Shown here: one piece after another, positions 52,821 through 61,779 of the stretch
Position numbering within the stretch: the stretch's first letter is position 1
How the letters are laid out: each line of letters begins with the position of its first letter
The notes under the pieces: model-generated
Database searches by the model: none
The model's input: the letters and a program-made list of their open reading frames with translations, nothing else
Told to the model about the DNA's origin: nothing
Position numbers and translations under genes: made by a program
Origin: DASUPK01 sp963728875
Lineage (GTDB): Bacteria; Actinomycetota; Thermoleophilia; Solirubrobacterales; 70-9
DNA length: 64,000 bases
NCBI GenBank assembly: GCA_963728875.1
Contig: CAVSLJ010000006.1
Location: forward strand, 26,638-90,637
Direction: 5' to 3'

Positions 52821-54566
52821 ATGCCTAGCGGGCGGTTCGATAGGGCCGCTATGTCTCGTCCGGTAGCAGGAAAATTCCACGCCGTCGTGCTCGCTGTCGC
52901 GCTGATCGCACTCGCCGCCCTCCCGGCGGCCGCCAGCGCCGAGACCGCGGAGCTGACCGTTTCTCCCGGGCAGCTCGACTTCCCCGCGACCACCGTCGGC
53001 AACCCGGGCGGCCAGCAGCAGGTCACGGCGAAGAACAGCGGCGACGTCCCCGTCTCGATCAACAACGTCTTCATCGACGGGACGAACTCCTCCGACTTCA
53101 ACCAGAACGGCAACTGCGGCGGCCAGCTCGATCCCGGCCAGGGGTGCACCATCAACGTGGGCTTCTGGCCGGGCGGCGCCGGCAACAGGGAGGCGAGCCT
53201 GCACATCGACTCCGACGAGCCGAGGGGCGACCAGGTCGTCGCGCTGACCGGCATCGGTGCGGACCCCGAGCTGACCTTCGAGCCGCCGAGCTACGACTTC
53301 GGCCTGCAGCGCGTCTACAACAACGTCCAGGCCAACCTCGAGGTCCGCAACACCGGCGCGGCAGCGGTGCAGGTCAACTCGATCGACATCGTCGGGCCGG
53401 GATCGAGCAACTTCTGGACCGGCTTCGTCAGCTGCTGGGGCACCACCCTGCAGCCGGGCGACGCCTGCACGGTGCAGGTGAACTTCGGTCCGAACTCACC
53501 CGATTCCTACTCGGCGCAGCTGCGCGCGGGCGTCAACGGCGTCCAGTTCACCGCCGACCTCACGGGACGTGGAGGCCAGGCCAACGTCGTCGGCTTCCCC
53601 AACCCCGCCGACTTCGGCACTGCGACCACGGGCCAGTCCGGCCTCACCCGCACGATCACGCTGACCAACACCGGTGAGCTGCCCGGCGGATTCTTCGTCG
53701 CGGTCGTCTCGGGAGGCGACGTCGCCAGCTTCCGGCTGCTCCACGAGAACTGCACCGGCCGCCCGCTCGACCCCGCCGCCACCTGCACGGCCCAGGTTCG
53801 ATTCCAGCCCGACAGCCCCGGGCCCAAGGTCGCCCAGCTGAGCTTCTTCGGCGACCAGGACGGCGGCGCGCAGGTCAACCTCACCGGCGTGGGCCTGGAT
53901 CCGCAGGCCTCGTTGACGCCGGCGAGCAACGATTTCGGCACGCACGCGGTGGGCAGCACGAGCAAGGGCAAGACCTTCGAGCTCACCAACGACGGCGACG
54001 GTGCCATGCGGCTGAGCGGCGCCTCCATCGTCGGTCCCGACGCGGATCAGTACCGGCTCTCGGGCGACGACTGCACCGACGTCGTCCTGGCCCCCGCGGA
54101 GCGCTGCTCGGTACAGGTCAAGTTCGCGCCCGACTCGCAGGGCGAGACCACAGCGCGCCTGCGGATCACCGGAGACGGCGGGCCGATCAACGCGTCGCTC
54201 GCCGGGACCGCCGCGGCGAAGGCCAACCTGGGTGTCAGCTTCAAGTGGCGAAAGGCACTGCGTCCCCAGGGCGCGCGTCTGATCGCCGGCAAGGCCGCGT
54301 GTCATCTGGCCTCCGGGTGCACGCTCAGGGCGAGCGCGACCCTGCTCACGCGCGCTCATCGGGGAACGGTGGTCAGGCAGCTGGCCGTCGGGCTCCCCAA
54401 GATTCGGATGACGATCGGCGGCGGGGTGACCCGAGCGCTCAGCCTTCGCCTCACCAAGGCGGCACGCGCCGCGGCCAGGAGCGGGGGACACCTCCGCCTC
54501 GACATCGACTGGAACGCGGACGGCCACCGCGGACACACCAGCTCGAAGCGCCAGCTCGCCGCATAG
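52821..54566 (+). CDS. Secreted surface protein with choice-of-anchor-D/ASH-type repeats
   Basis: The 581-aa product has a signal peptide (AVVLAVALIALAALPAAASA) and four immunoglobulin-like repeats of about 100 residues, each with a strand like LDFPATTVGNPG, YDFGLQRVYN, ADFGTATTGQSG or NDFGTHAVGSTS, and a Cys pair near LDPGQGCTINVGFWP, LQPGDACTVQVNFGP or LAPAERCSVQVKFAPDSQG. A basic C-terminal ~110-residue domain (LGVSFKWRKALRPQGARLI onward) follows; no LPXTG or membrane anchor is visible. Such ASH repeats serve as spacers or adhesins. ATG at residue 12 (MSRPVAGK) is an alternative start. Confidence 0.85.
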   Translation: MPSGRFDRAAMSRPVAGKFHAVVLAVALIALAALPAAASAETAELTVSPGQLDFPATTVGNPGGQQQVTAKNSGDVPVSINNVFIDGTNSSDFNQNGNCGGQLDPGQGCTINVGFWPGGAGNREASLHIDSDEPRGDQVVALTGIGADPELTFEPPSYDFGLQRVYNNVQANLEVRNTGAAAVQVNSIDIVGPGSSNFWTGFVSCWGTTLQPGDACTVQVNFGPNSPDSYSAQLRAGVNGVQFTADLTGRGGQANVVGFPNPADFGTATTGQSGLTRTITLTNTGELPGGFFVAVVSGGDVASFRLLHENCTGRPLDPAATCTAQVRFQPDSPGPKVAQLSFFGDQDGGAQVNLTGVGLDPQASLTPASNDFGTHAVGSTSKGKTFELTNDGDGAMRLSGASIVGPDADQYRLSGDDCTDVVLAPAERCSVQVKFAPDSQGETTARLRITGDGGPINASLAGTAAAKANLGVSFKWRKALRPQGARLIAGKAACHLASGCTLRASATLLTRAHRGTVVRQLAVGLPKIRMTIGGGVTRALSLRLTKAARAAARSGGHLRLDIDWNADGHRGHTSSKRQLAA

Positions 54567-54595
54567 CGCTCGCCCCGAACGGGTAGTTTGGCGGC

Positions 54596-54874
54596 ATGGC
54601 AGCCAAGACGCAGACCCAAACGATCGACGTCGAGGGGGCTCGAAGTGAGATCGCAGGCGGCGACGCGGCCGCCGTGGACGTCCGATCGGAGGAGGATTGG
54701 AGCGAGGGCCACGTGCCCGGAGCAACACACCTTCCTGATGGCGACGTGAGTGCTTCAGCCGACCGACCAGAACAGGGCGCGCGCCTGATGGTGATCGCCG
54801 AGGACGGGAAGCTGGCAGCGAAGGCCGCGCGCCGCCTCAGCGATCAGGGCTTCACGGTGCTCGGCGCCCGCTAG
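54596..54874 (+). CDS. Small rhodanese-like protein without catalytic Cys
   Basis: The 92-aa protein keeps the rhodanese entry AAAVDVRSEEDWSEGHVPGA and the final helix LAAKAARRLSDQGFTVLG, but the active-site loop reads VIAEDGKLA with no Cys, so sulfur transfer is not expected. It is shorter than a normal rhodanese domain. It opens a run of small independent genes and ends 16 bp before an NTF2-like gene. Confidence 0.78.
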   Translation: MAAKTQTQTIDVEGARSEIAGGDAAAVDVRSEEDWSEGHVPGATHLPDGDVSASADRPEQGARLMVIAEDGKLAAKAARRLSDQGFTVLGAR

Positions 54875-54890
54875 CGCCGCTCCGTGCGCG

Positions 54891-55294
54891 ATGTCGGAGG
54901 AGAACGTGGAGCTTGTGCGCAGGATCTTCGCGGCGTGGGAGCGCGGCGACTTCCGCTCCGTCGAGTGGGCACACCCCGAGATCCGGCTGGTCATCGCGGA
55001 TGGCCCGACACCCGGAAGCTGGACCGGGACGGCGGAGATGGCAAGGGTGTGGCGGGAAGCGCTGGGCGCCTTCGAGGAGTTGCGCGTCGAGGCCGACGAG
55101 TACCGCCCGCTCGACGAGGAGCGGGTGCTCGCGCTTGTGCACTTCAGCGGGCGAGGCAAGACGAGCGGGATGGAGGTCGGGGATATACAGATGAAGGGCG
55201 CGAACCTCTTCCATGTTCGTGACGGCAAGGTGACGAGGCTCATCCTCTACTGGACCGTGAGAACGCGCTCCCCGACGCCGATCTTTCGGAGTAG
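54891..55294 (+). CDS. NTF2/SnoaL-like protein, frameshifted at the tail
   Basis: The product begins MSEENVELVRRIFAAWERGD and has the NTF2 fold pattern (WAHPEIRLVIAD, FSGRGKTSGMEV, LFHVRDGKVTRLILYW). After YW the present frame gives an atypical tail to 55307, whereas the next frame reads DRENALPDADLSE and stops at 55294, the tail type of its relatives. A single missing G at about 55253 explains this. The fold is nearly complete either way. Confidence 0.8.
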
Positions 55295-55352
55295 CTGCTT
55301 GTCGTAGGGTTGGTCAATCGAAGTCTCGACTCAGCAACGAGAGGTGGCTGCC

Positions 55353-55712
55353 ATGGCTGGTGTGGAAGCGCTCAATTTCGATTCGCCGGACGAGACGCGG
55401 GCGCCGGACAAGACCCGCGTCGACGTCGTCCACGTAGGGAACACAACCGCTGCTCGCTTTGCATTCGAACCCGGCTGGAAATGGTCCGAGTGCGTGAAGC
55501 CGGTCGTCGGTACGGACAGCTGCCAAGTTCGACATGTTGGCGTTGTCCAGTCCGGCCGAATGCATGTGGCGCATGAGGACGGCACCGAGCTGGAGCTTGG
55601 ACCTGGCGAGACCTACGTGATCGAACCTGGCCACGACGCCTGGGTGGTCGGTGACGAGGGCTTCGTCGGCTTCGAGTTCGAGCCGCGCGCCGCGGAGGAG
55701 TACGCGCGCTAG
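55353..55712 (+). CDS. Cupin domain protein
   Basis: The 119-aa single cupin has motif 1 at VGVVQSGRMHVAHEDG (G and H in a reduced form) and motif 2 at PGETYVIEPGHDAWVVG. The segment FEPGWKWSECVKPVVGTDSC precedes it. Some metal-binding His are kept (H in RMHVAH, H in PGHDAW). Similar small cupins have no assigned reaction. ATG 55353 has GAGGTGG just upstream; a GTG three codons earlier is possible. Confidence 0.82.
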   Translation: MAGVEALNFDSPDETRAPDKTRVDVVHVGNTTAARFAFEPGWKWSECVKPVVGTDSCQVRHVGVVQSGRMHVAHEDGTELELGPGETYVIEPGHDAWVVGDEGFVGFEFEPRAAEEYAR

Positions 55713-55766
55713 TAAGAGGCTCTCCGGGGCGAGATACTGGGTGGAGCGAAGCTCAAGGAGTCCAGC

Positions 55767-56384
55767 ATGGGCGTTCCCTACAAGCTCTTCTACCGGGTCG
55801 GCTTCCACCCCTGGGAGGACCTCGCAGAGCACCCCCCATTCGAAGAGAAGCTATCGGAGTTATTCGAGCGCGAGGAAAGTAGGCGCGAGCCGCCTTACGG
55901 ACCGGCGCTCGACCTTGGATGCGGGAGCGCCGTCTGGGGAGTCCAACTGGCAAAGCGCGGCTGGCAGGTCACCGGCGTCGACATCGTCGACAAGGCCCTG
56001 GAGCGTGCTCGGGAGCGGGTTCAGGAGGCCGGCGTCGACGCGCGGATCACGCATGCCGACGTGACGGCTCTTCGGGAGGCGGGGGTCGGCTCCGACTTCC
56101 GACTGGTCCTCGACACAGGAACCTTCCACGGTCTCACCGATGCCCAGCGTATGGCGATGGGTCGGGAGATAGATGCGATCGCTGCCGACGATGCCACCCT
56201 GCTGCTCGACTGCTTTGCGCCGCGCTGGCGAGGGCCGCTCCCGCGCGGGGCTAGCCGGAGTGACGTGGAGGTTGCTTTTCCCGACTGGACGATCACAGAC
56301 ATCGCGATCGCGGATACCGAACCCGACGCCATCGCGAGGCTGCTGAGGTTCGACGAGCACTTCTATCAGCTTCGCCGACGGTGA
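55767..56384 (+). CDS. Class I SAM-dependent methyltransferase
   Basis: The 205-aa protein has SAM motif I LDLGCGSAVWGVQLA (about 49-63), the acidic motif II VTGVDIVDKALERA, and FRLVLDTGTFHGL at motif IV/V. It is of the thiopurine-methyltransferase/Tellurite-resistance-like small type. The acceptor is unknown. It stands alone between a cupin and an NTF2-like gene. Confidence 0.85.
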   Translation: MGVPYKLFYRVGFHPWEDLAEHPPFEEKLSELFEREESRREPPYGPALDLGCGSAVWGVQLAKRGWQVTGVDIVDKALERARERVQEAGVDARITHADVTALREAGVGSDFRLVLDTGTFHGLTDAQRMAMGREIDAIAADDATLLLDCFAPRWRGPLPRGASRSDVEVAFPDWTITDIAIADTEPDAIARLLRFDEHFYQLRRR

Positions 56385-56418
56385 CCTTGTGGGGCCAGCG
56401 AGGCTTTCGGAGTAGGCG

Positions 56419-56823
56419 ATGTCGCAGGAGAACGTCGAGATCGTGCGCCGCTTCTTACACGCATTCGTCCAGGGCGACTACGAGGCCTCGGGGGAGCACA
56501 TTGGCGCCGAAGTCGTGCTCTGGTCGGATCCGCGGGCAAACATGGAAACGCAGCGGGTGCGGGGACGGGAAGCCGTGGCCGCGTCGATTGGGCGGTTCAT
56601 CTCCTCGTTCGACGATTACTGGTGCGCCGAGCCTGACGAATTGATCGACGCAGGAGACTGGGTGGTGGTCGTCATGCGCTCCGGTGGCCGCGGCCGGACC
56701 AGCGGTGTGGCTGTGACCCAAACGTGGAACGTCGCCTACGAGCTGGCGGAGCGCAAAGTCGTCCGAATCGAATTTCACCCCACCCGGGACGATGCCCTCG
56801 AAGCCGCCGGCCTGTCCGAGTAG
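56419..56823 (+). CDS. NTF2/SnoaL-like protein
   Basis: The 134-aa protein starts MSQENVEIVRRFLHAFVQGD, has ANMETQRVRGREAVAASIGR and GGRGRTSGVAVTQTWNVAYE, and ends DALEAAGLSE. It is the best-preserved member of the MSEEN-type group in this window and shows what the frameshifted relatives should look like. Reaction unknown. Confidence 0.83.
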   Translation: MSQENVEIVRRFLHAFVQGDYEASGEHIGAEVVLWSDPRANMETQRVRGREAVAASIGRFISSFDDYWCAEPDELIDAGDWVVVVMRSGGRGRTSGVAVTQTWNVAYELAERKVVRIEFHPTRDDALEAAGLSE

Positions 56824-56865
56824 GCCCGGACGCACACCCTCTAAGCGAGGGAGGGGGCGCGCCGC

Positions 56866-57261
56866 TCAGTCGAGGCCGAGCTCGCGCAGCGCCTCATCGG
56901 TGGGCGGTTGCGAGTCGAAGCGGTAGGCGAGGCCGTCGCGGACCTCGATCGTGTTGATGAACAGCATCTCCGTTTCGATCCCCTGCCTGCCGGTTCCCTC
57001 GAAGCGGATCAGGACGGCGACGCCGTTCTCGGTCTCGGCGATCCGCTCGGGAATCACCTTGATCTCCCGCCAGGGCTCGTGGAAGTCCGCCCACCACTGC
57101 TTGATCCCGTCCGGCCCGCGGTAGACCGACTGGAGCCCTGGGAAGACACCGCTGGTGTGGTATTCGACAGCCGGGTGGCAGACGTCGAGCAACCCCTCGA
57201 GGTCATCGTTGTTCCAGGCCGCATAGCCACGCTCGGCAAGGTCCCTGTTGGACTCGGTCAC
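56866..57261 (-). CDS. NTF2/SnoaL-like protein (ester-cyclase-like)
   Basis: The 131-aa protein has RDLAERGYAAWNNDDLEGLL, CHPAVEYHTSGVFPGL, YRGPDGIKQWWADFHEPW and the ending TDEALRELGLD. It is convergent with the preceding NTF2-like gene, whose family it shares more distantly. Polyketide-cyclase-like function is possible but not shown. Confidence 0.83.
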   Translation of the reverse strand: MTESNRDLAERGYAAWNNDDLEGLLDVCHPAVEYHTSGVFPGLQSVYRGPDGIKQWWADFHEPWREIKVIPERIAETENGVAVLIRFEGTGRQGIETEMLFINTIEVRDGLAYRFDSQPPTDEALRELGLD

Positions 57262-57280
57262 CCGACAGGATTTATCAGGC

Positions 57281-57406
57281 CTACTGGTCCTTCGGCCCCC
57301 AGCGGTTGAGCGCGAAGATCGTCAGCAGCACCGAGCCGACCGGCACCCCGAAGATCGCGGCGTCGGCCAGGATGTGGCCGGCGTGGGCAAGCGGCAACCA
57401 GGCCAC
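57281..57406 (-). CDS. Small 41-aa hydrophobic protein
   Basis: A GTG-started frame encodes a protein with AHAGHILADAAIFGVPVGSVLLTIFALNR in pieces (hydrophobic core VPVGSVLLTIFALN) and the charged end RWGPKDQ. It lies downstream of the polytopic membrane protein gene, with hairpin repeat copy C between. The His-Ala-Gly-His segment is reminiscent of small membrane proteins near copper or cytochrome genes, but no assignment is made. The open frame reads upstream through the repeat, which is non-coding in copy A. Confidence 0.45.
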   Translation of the reverse strand: MAWLPLAHAGHILADAAIFGVPVGSVLLTIFALNRWGPKDQ

Positions 57407-57422
57407 TCCACTCAGGAGCGGA

Positions 57423-57478
57423 GGGCGTAGCCCGAAGCGACTTATGTTGGGTGGCCGCCTGTTGCCGCGACCTGATGG
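57423..57478. repeat. Dispersed hairpin repeat, copy C (degenerate)
   Basis: Located 15 bp after a membrane-protein stop codon, this copy has GGGC-GTA-GCCC (57423-57433), the conserved box CGACTTATGT, a broken middle stem (GGCCGCC / TGCCGCG) and CCTGATGG in place of the last hairpin. Over 40 bases it matches copy A at about 35 positions. The stems are decayed relative to copy A, so this is probably an older copy. Confidence 0.65.
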
Positions 57479-57492
57479 GGGGATGAAGACGC

Positions 57493-59359
57493 TCATGTGG
57501 AGACCGTCGCCGGCTGGCTGCCTGTCTTGCGCTTCGGCTGCTTGGCGGCGCGCTCGGCCGGGCGACGTGGCTTGCCGCCCAGGCGCTCCAGCCGGGCGAG
57601 GCCCCAGCCGACCACGAAGATCAGCGCGAAGGAGATCCCGCCGACGCCGAGATAGGCGGCGAGCGTGAGGAACCCCGGCACGCCCTTCTTCTGCTCGCGC
57701 TGGAGCAGGCGAGTGGTCGAGCTGGAAGCTCCGCGTCATGTGCGATTGCACCGGGACCTGGCCGACCGGGATCGCCGGGTCGGCCGGCATGAAGATCGGC
57801 AGGCCGGCGAGCCGGCGCCCCTTGTGGAGGCGCAGCGTCGTCTTCCAGGTGCCGTCGACGTGGATCGGATTCGTGATCCGGTAGAGCCCGGGGCCGATCC
57901 GCTCCGGCCTGTCGATGTGCGACGGGCCGTCCTTGCCCTGCCAGCTGGTCACGTTGAACCAGTAGGCGTCCTGGGCCGCGTCCGGCGGGTCGAGCCGGAA
58001 GGTGCCGGTCGCGACGCGGCCGTCGGAGGTGTTCTGGACATTCAGGTTGAAGGTGGCGCGGACGTCGGACCCGGCGTTCACCGGGATCAGGAAGGCGACG
58101 ACGCCCACCGCTGCCACGGCGGCGACCGCAAGCGCGGGTCGAGGCACCCGCTCCGTGCGGTCGACCGCCGGGGTCAGCGATCTTCCAATGAAGCCTCCGA
58201 TCAGACCGCCGGCGATGGCGGCGATCAGCCCGACGATCGCTCCCTCGGGGAAGAGGGAGGCGGGCCATGGGTTGACGACCCAGACGTGCGACCAGCCCCA
58301 CACGGCGGCCAGTCCGACGGTGCCGATGCCGAGGCCCGCCAGGGCGCCGAAGGTGACCGGGCGCTCGGCGGCATTCCGGCCGCGCAGGTAGGCGAGCCCG
58401 ACCGCCTCAACGACCAGAGCCTCGGCGACGTAGGGCGGGAAGTGCGGGGTGATCTCGCCGAAGAGCGGCCCGATCAGGACCGTCAGCAGGCCCCGGATCG
58501 CGAGGTAGCCGAGCAGCGCGCCGATCGCGCCGCCCGGGCCGATCCGGATCCGCGCCGTGACCAGCGCGATCCCGGCGGCCAGCATGATCAGGGTGGGCTG
58601 CAGGGCGAGCGCGAACTGCGGCACGCCGAAGTCGAACTCCGCCTGGAAGGTCGACATCGCGACTAGGAGGGCGCCGGCCAGGGTCATCTCCGGCAGCCGG
58701 GTCCAGACGGGGAGGGGACGGCCCGCCGTCTTTCGCTCCTCATCGCCCTCGGCGTGCAGCGCCCAGGCGCCGAGCACCGAGAGCGAGGCGCCGCCGATCA
58801 GCATCAGGTGCGTCGGGCCCCAGAGCGTCACGTCCTGGCCGAAGATCCGGTGCCAGATGTCGTCGAGGGGGAAGGCGGACAGGGAGCTCGCGCCGCAGAT
58901 CGCGATCATCAGGGCGCCGATGGGCGCGTGCCAGCCGGGGGCGATTTCGAAGGAGGTCCGGGTCGGCTTGTCCGAGAGCGCGAGGCCGAGCACTCCGGCG
59001 AGCAGCACGCCGAAGAGCCCGGCGAGGATGAAGTAGTGGGCGGGATTGGCGAGCGGCCCCGGGTCGCGGCCCTGGTCGATGTGCAGGGAGATGTCCCAGT
59101 ACATCCCGAAGACCGCGATCAGCAGGGTGACGCCGAGGAAGCTGCCGGGGAGCGACGCCCAGCCGGGGAGGTTCGTCAAGCGCCCTTCGAAAGCGGCGAG
59201 CCGCCCGAGCGCGGGGAAGCGGCCCCGCTTGTAGAGCAGGATCGGGCCGAAGAGCAGGACCGTGGCCACCATCGCGCCGGCGGTCGCGTAGATCACGTCG
59301 GAGATCGCAGCCCCTCCCGCGGGGGGAGAGCTCGCCCCGAGCAGGCTCGCGGAGAGCAT
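57493..59359 (-). CDS. Polytopic membrane protein of unknown function, frameshifted near 3' end
   Basis: The ~621-aa product has 11-12 membrane helices in the first ~400 residues (MYWDISLHIDQGRDPGPLAN and WHRIFGQDVTLWGPTHLMLI are conserved-looking loops), an external beta-rich domain (ATFNLNVQNTSDGRVATGTF, WKTTLRLHKGRR) and a final helix. Near 57715 the frame changes: after SFQLD the family-like continuation TRLLQREQKKGVPGFLTLAA is in the next frame and ends at 57493. One extra base explains it. Repeated His/Asp motifs in loops suggest metal or redox involvement, but no known family is claimed. Confidence 0.7.
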
Positions 59360-59369
59360 CGCCCCTCCT

Positions 59370-60344
59370 CTATGCGGTCCCGGACGCGATCGCCTCAGGG
59401 GCGGGCTGGGGCCCGCGCCGCAGGCGGTCGCGCACCGTCTCCAGGGACCACTGGAACGGCTCTGTCTCCTCCATGAATTCGGTCAGCTCCTGGACGATCC
59501 GGTCCGGAGCATCGAGCATCGGCCAATGGCCGGAGCCCTCTATTTCCACGTAACGGCTGTGGGCGACGATCCGATGCGCATTGCGGCCGTGCTCGACCGG
59601 GATGATCGGGTCGGCGTCTCCCCAGATGAAGAGGGTTGGCAGCTGGTCGGCGAGATAGAGGCGGTCGAGGGCCGAGACGCGCTGCCCGTCATGGTCGATC
59701 ACGCTGCGCATCGTGTGGATGAAGGCGTCGCTCGCGCCCTCCTCGACCAGCGAGGCGTAGCCCCGGGCGAACTCGGCGATGTCGGGCCCCGCCTCGATGC
59801 CGACCTTCGCCCCCACCGACCGGACCGCGTCTCCGGCCTTCACCGACCACTCGCGAGCGAGCAGGGGCAGCACCCATTCCGAGCCGGGCAGCGCCGCGGC
59901 GCGGAGCAGGGGGTGAACCTCTTTGCCGAGGCCACCCGAGCCGATCAGCACCATCCGCTCGACGTACTCGGGGAAGAGATAGGAGAACTGCATGGCGATC
60001 CCACCGCCGAAGGAGTGACCGACGACCGTCGCGCGCTCGAAGCCGAGCACGGCGAGCAGGTCGCGTACCCCGGCGGCATAGGCGCCGAGCGAGTAGTCGC
60101 CGCGGGGCTTGGCCGAGCGGCCGTGCCCGATCAGATCGGGCGCGACGACGGTGTAGTTCTCGGCGAGGCGCGGCATGACGTCGCGCCAGGCCTCGGCGGT
60201 CGAGGTGATGCCGTGGAGCAGCACGATCAGCTCGTCGCCCGAGCCGGCGGCCTGGAAGCCGACCTTGTGGCCGTGGAGCTCGATTTCCTCGTACTCGCCG
60301 AGCGGCTCTCCGCCCTTCGGCCAGGCGGGGTGCGATTCGGTCAT
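59370..60344 (-). CDS. Alpha/beta hydrolase
   Basis: The 324-aa hydrolase has the oxyanion segment LLHGITSTAEAW, nucleophile elbow VVGHSFGGG (S111), acid FIWGDADPIIP and H in EGSGHWPMLDAP. It is of the epoxide-hydrolase/C-C hydrolase/haloperoxidase-like group. Its ATG overlaps the acyl-CoA dehydrogenase stop, so both act in the same pathway, probably acyl or ester catabolism. Confidence 0.88.
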   Translation of the reverse strand: MTESHPAWPKGGEPLGEYEEIELHGHKVGFQAAGSGDELIVLLHGITSTAEAWRDVMPRLAENYTVVAPDLIGHGRSAKPRGDYSLGAYAAGVRDLLAVLGFERATVVGHSFGGGIAMQFSYLFPEYVERMVLIGSGGLGKEVHPLLRAAALPGSEWVLPLLAREWSVKAGDAVRSVGAKVGIEAGPDIAEFARGYASLVEEGASDAFIHTMRSVIDHDGQRVSALDRLYLADQLPTLFIWGDADPIIPVEHGRNAHRIVAHSRYVEIEGSGHWPMLDAPDRIVQELTEFMEETEPFQWSLETVRDRLRRGPQPAPEAIASGTA

Positions 60345-61660
60345 TGGATCTGCATGCCCGAGATCGCCCGGCTGATAACCAACCGCTGGATCTCCGAGGT
60401 CCCCTCGAAGATCGTCCAGATCTTGGCGTCGCGATGCATGCGCTCCACGGGGAACTCGCGAGAGTAGCCGTTGCCGCCGAGGATCTGCATGGCGCGCTCG
60501 GTCGTCCAGACGGCGACCTCGCCGGCCTTCAGCTTCGACATCGAGCCCTCGGCGTTGTTGAAGTCCTTGCCGGTCTTGCCCATCCAGGCGGCCCGATGGG
60601 TGAGCAGCCGCGCGGCGTCGATCTCGAGCTTCATGTCGGCGAGCGTGAACGCGATCGCCTGATTCTCGATGATCTTCCGCCCGAACGCCTCGCGCTCCTT
60701 GGCGTAGTCGAGGGAGTACTCGTAGGCGGCCCGGGCGATCCCGACCGCCTGCGCGGCGACCGTCGGGCGCGAGAGCTCAAAGGTTCGCATCGCGGCCTGG
60801 CTCTTCGCCGACTTGCCCTCCTTCACCTTGGCGATCCGCTCGTCGAGCTTCTCCTTGCCGCCGAGCAGGCAGGAGCCGGGGACGCGGACGTCGTCCAGGT
60901 GGACGTCGGCCGTGTGCGAGGCGCGGATGCCGTGCTTCTTCACCTTGGCGCCCTGCTCGCACCCCTTGGTGCCTGGGGGAATGACGAAGGCGGCGTGGCC
61001 GCGCGAGCCGAGCTCGCGATCGACCGAGGCGATCACGACATGGACGTTCGCGATCCCGCCGTTGGTCGCCCAGGCCTTCTGCCCGTTGATGACCCACTCG
61101 TCCTTGCCCTCGTCGTACTTGGCGGTGGTGCGGTAGCCGGAGACGTCGGAGCCGGCGTCCGGCTCGGAGGCACAGAACGCGGCGACCTTGACGTCGTTCT
61201 CCTCACCGAAGCACTGCGGCACCCACTCGACCAGCTGGTCGGGTGTGCCCGAGCCGAAGATTCCCGCGACCGCCAGCGTCGTCCCGAAGATCGCCATCCC
61301 GATCCCGGCGTCGCCCCAGAAGAGCTCCTCGTTGACAAGCGGGAAGGTGAGCCCGGACGGATCGGCCCAGAACTGCGCGACCGACTCGAACCCATAGAGC
61401 CCGATCTTGGCCGCCTCCTGTACTACGGGCCAGGGAAACTCCTCCTTCTCGTCCCACTCGTGCGCGGCGGGGCGGACGACCTGCTCGGCGAACCCGTGCG
61501 CCCAGTCGCGCACGTCCTGCTGGTCCTGGGAGAGCTCGAGCGAGAAGGTGGTCTCGCCGGCGTCGATCCCGAGCTGCTCCTGAATCTGAGCCTCGTCGAC
61601 CTCCCCGTTCTTCCCCTGCTTCTCAGCCTGTTCCGTCGCCTTCTGCTCAGCGGTCGCCAT
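60341..61660 (-). CDS. Acyl-CoA dehydrogenase
   Basis: The 439-aa flavoprotein has an extra N-terminal charged tail (~40 residues), then the ACAD fold: FCASEPDAGSDVSGYRT (FAD/substrate loop), INGQKAWATNGG, and EREAFGRKIIENQAIAFTLA. The C-terminal region keeps MQILGGNGYSREFPVERMHR and FEGTSEIQRLVISRAI, with E of EGTSE as the probable catalytic base. It dehydrogenates an acyl-CoA and passes electrons to ETF. It is the first gene of its operon and follows a dyad-rich region. Confidence 0.92.
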   Translation of the reverse strand: MATAEQKATEQAEKQGKNGEVDEAQIQEQLGIDAGETTFSLELSQDQQDVRDWAHGFAEQVVRPAAHEWDEKEEFPWPVVQEAAKIGLYGFESVAQFWADPSGLTFPLVNEELFWGDAGIGMAIFGTTLAVAGIFGSGTPDQLVEWVPQCFGEENDVKVAAFCASEPDAGSDVSGYRTTAKYDEGKDEWVINGQKAWATNGGIANVHVVIASVDRELGSRGHAAFVIPPGTKGCEQGAKVKKHGIRASHTADVHLDDVRVPGSCLLGGKEKLDERIAKVKEGKSAKSQAAMRTFELSRPTVAAQAVGIARAAYEYSLDYAKEREAFGRKIIENQAIAFTLADMKLEIDAARLLTHRAAWMGKTGKDFNNAEGSMSKLKAGEVAVWTTERAMQILGGNGYSREFPVERMHRDAKIWTIFEGTSEIQRLVISRAISGMQIQ

Positions 61661-61695
61661 GGCGCGTCAAGTCCTCCTCAAGTCTTGGTCTGACC

Positions 61696-61738
61696 CTCTC
61701 GGTTGCTACCGAGAGTAACAAAATACTACCCAAGGTAG
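61696..61738. promoter_or_regulatory. Dyad operators between acyl-CoA dehydrogenase and methyltransferase genes
   Basis: A perfect dyad CTCTCGGT-TGCT-ACCGAGAG (61696-61715) is followed by CTACC-CAA-GGTAG (61726-61738) in an AT-richer divergent spacer. Both share TACC/GGTA cores. This is the size and position expected for a TetR-type repressor of fatty-acid degradation genes, but no such regulator is encoded nearby. Confidence 0.5.
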
Positions 61739-61779
61739 GAAAGTACAAACGGGACGGGCTCCTCGTAGAGTCTGGTCAC

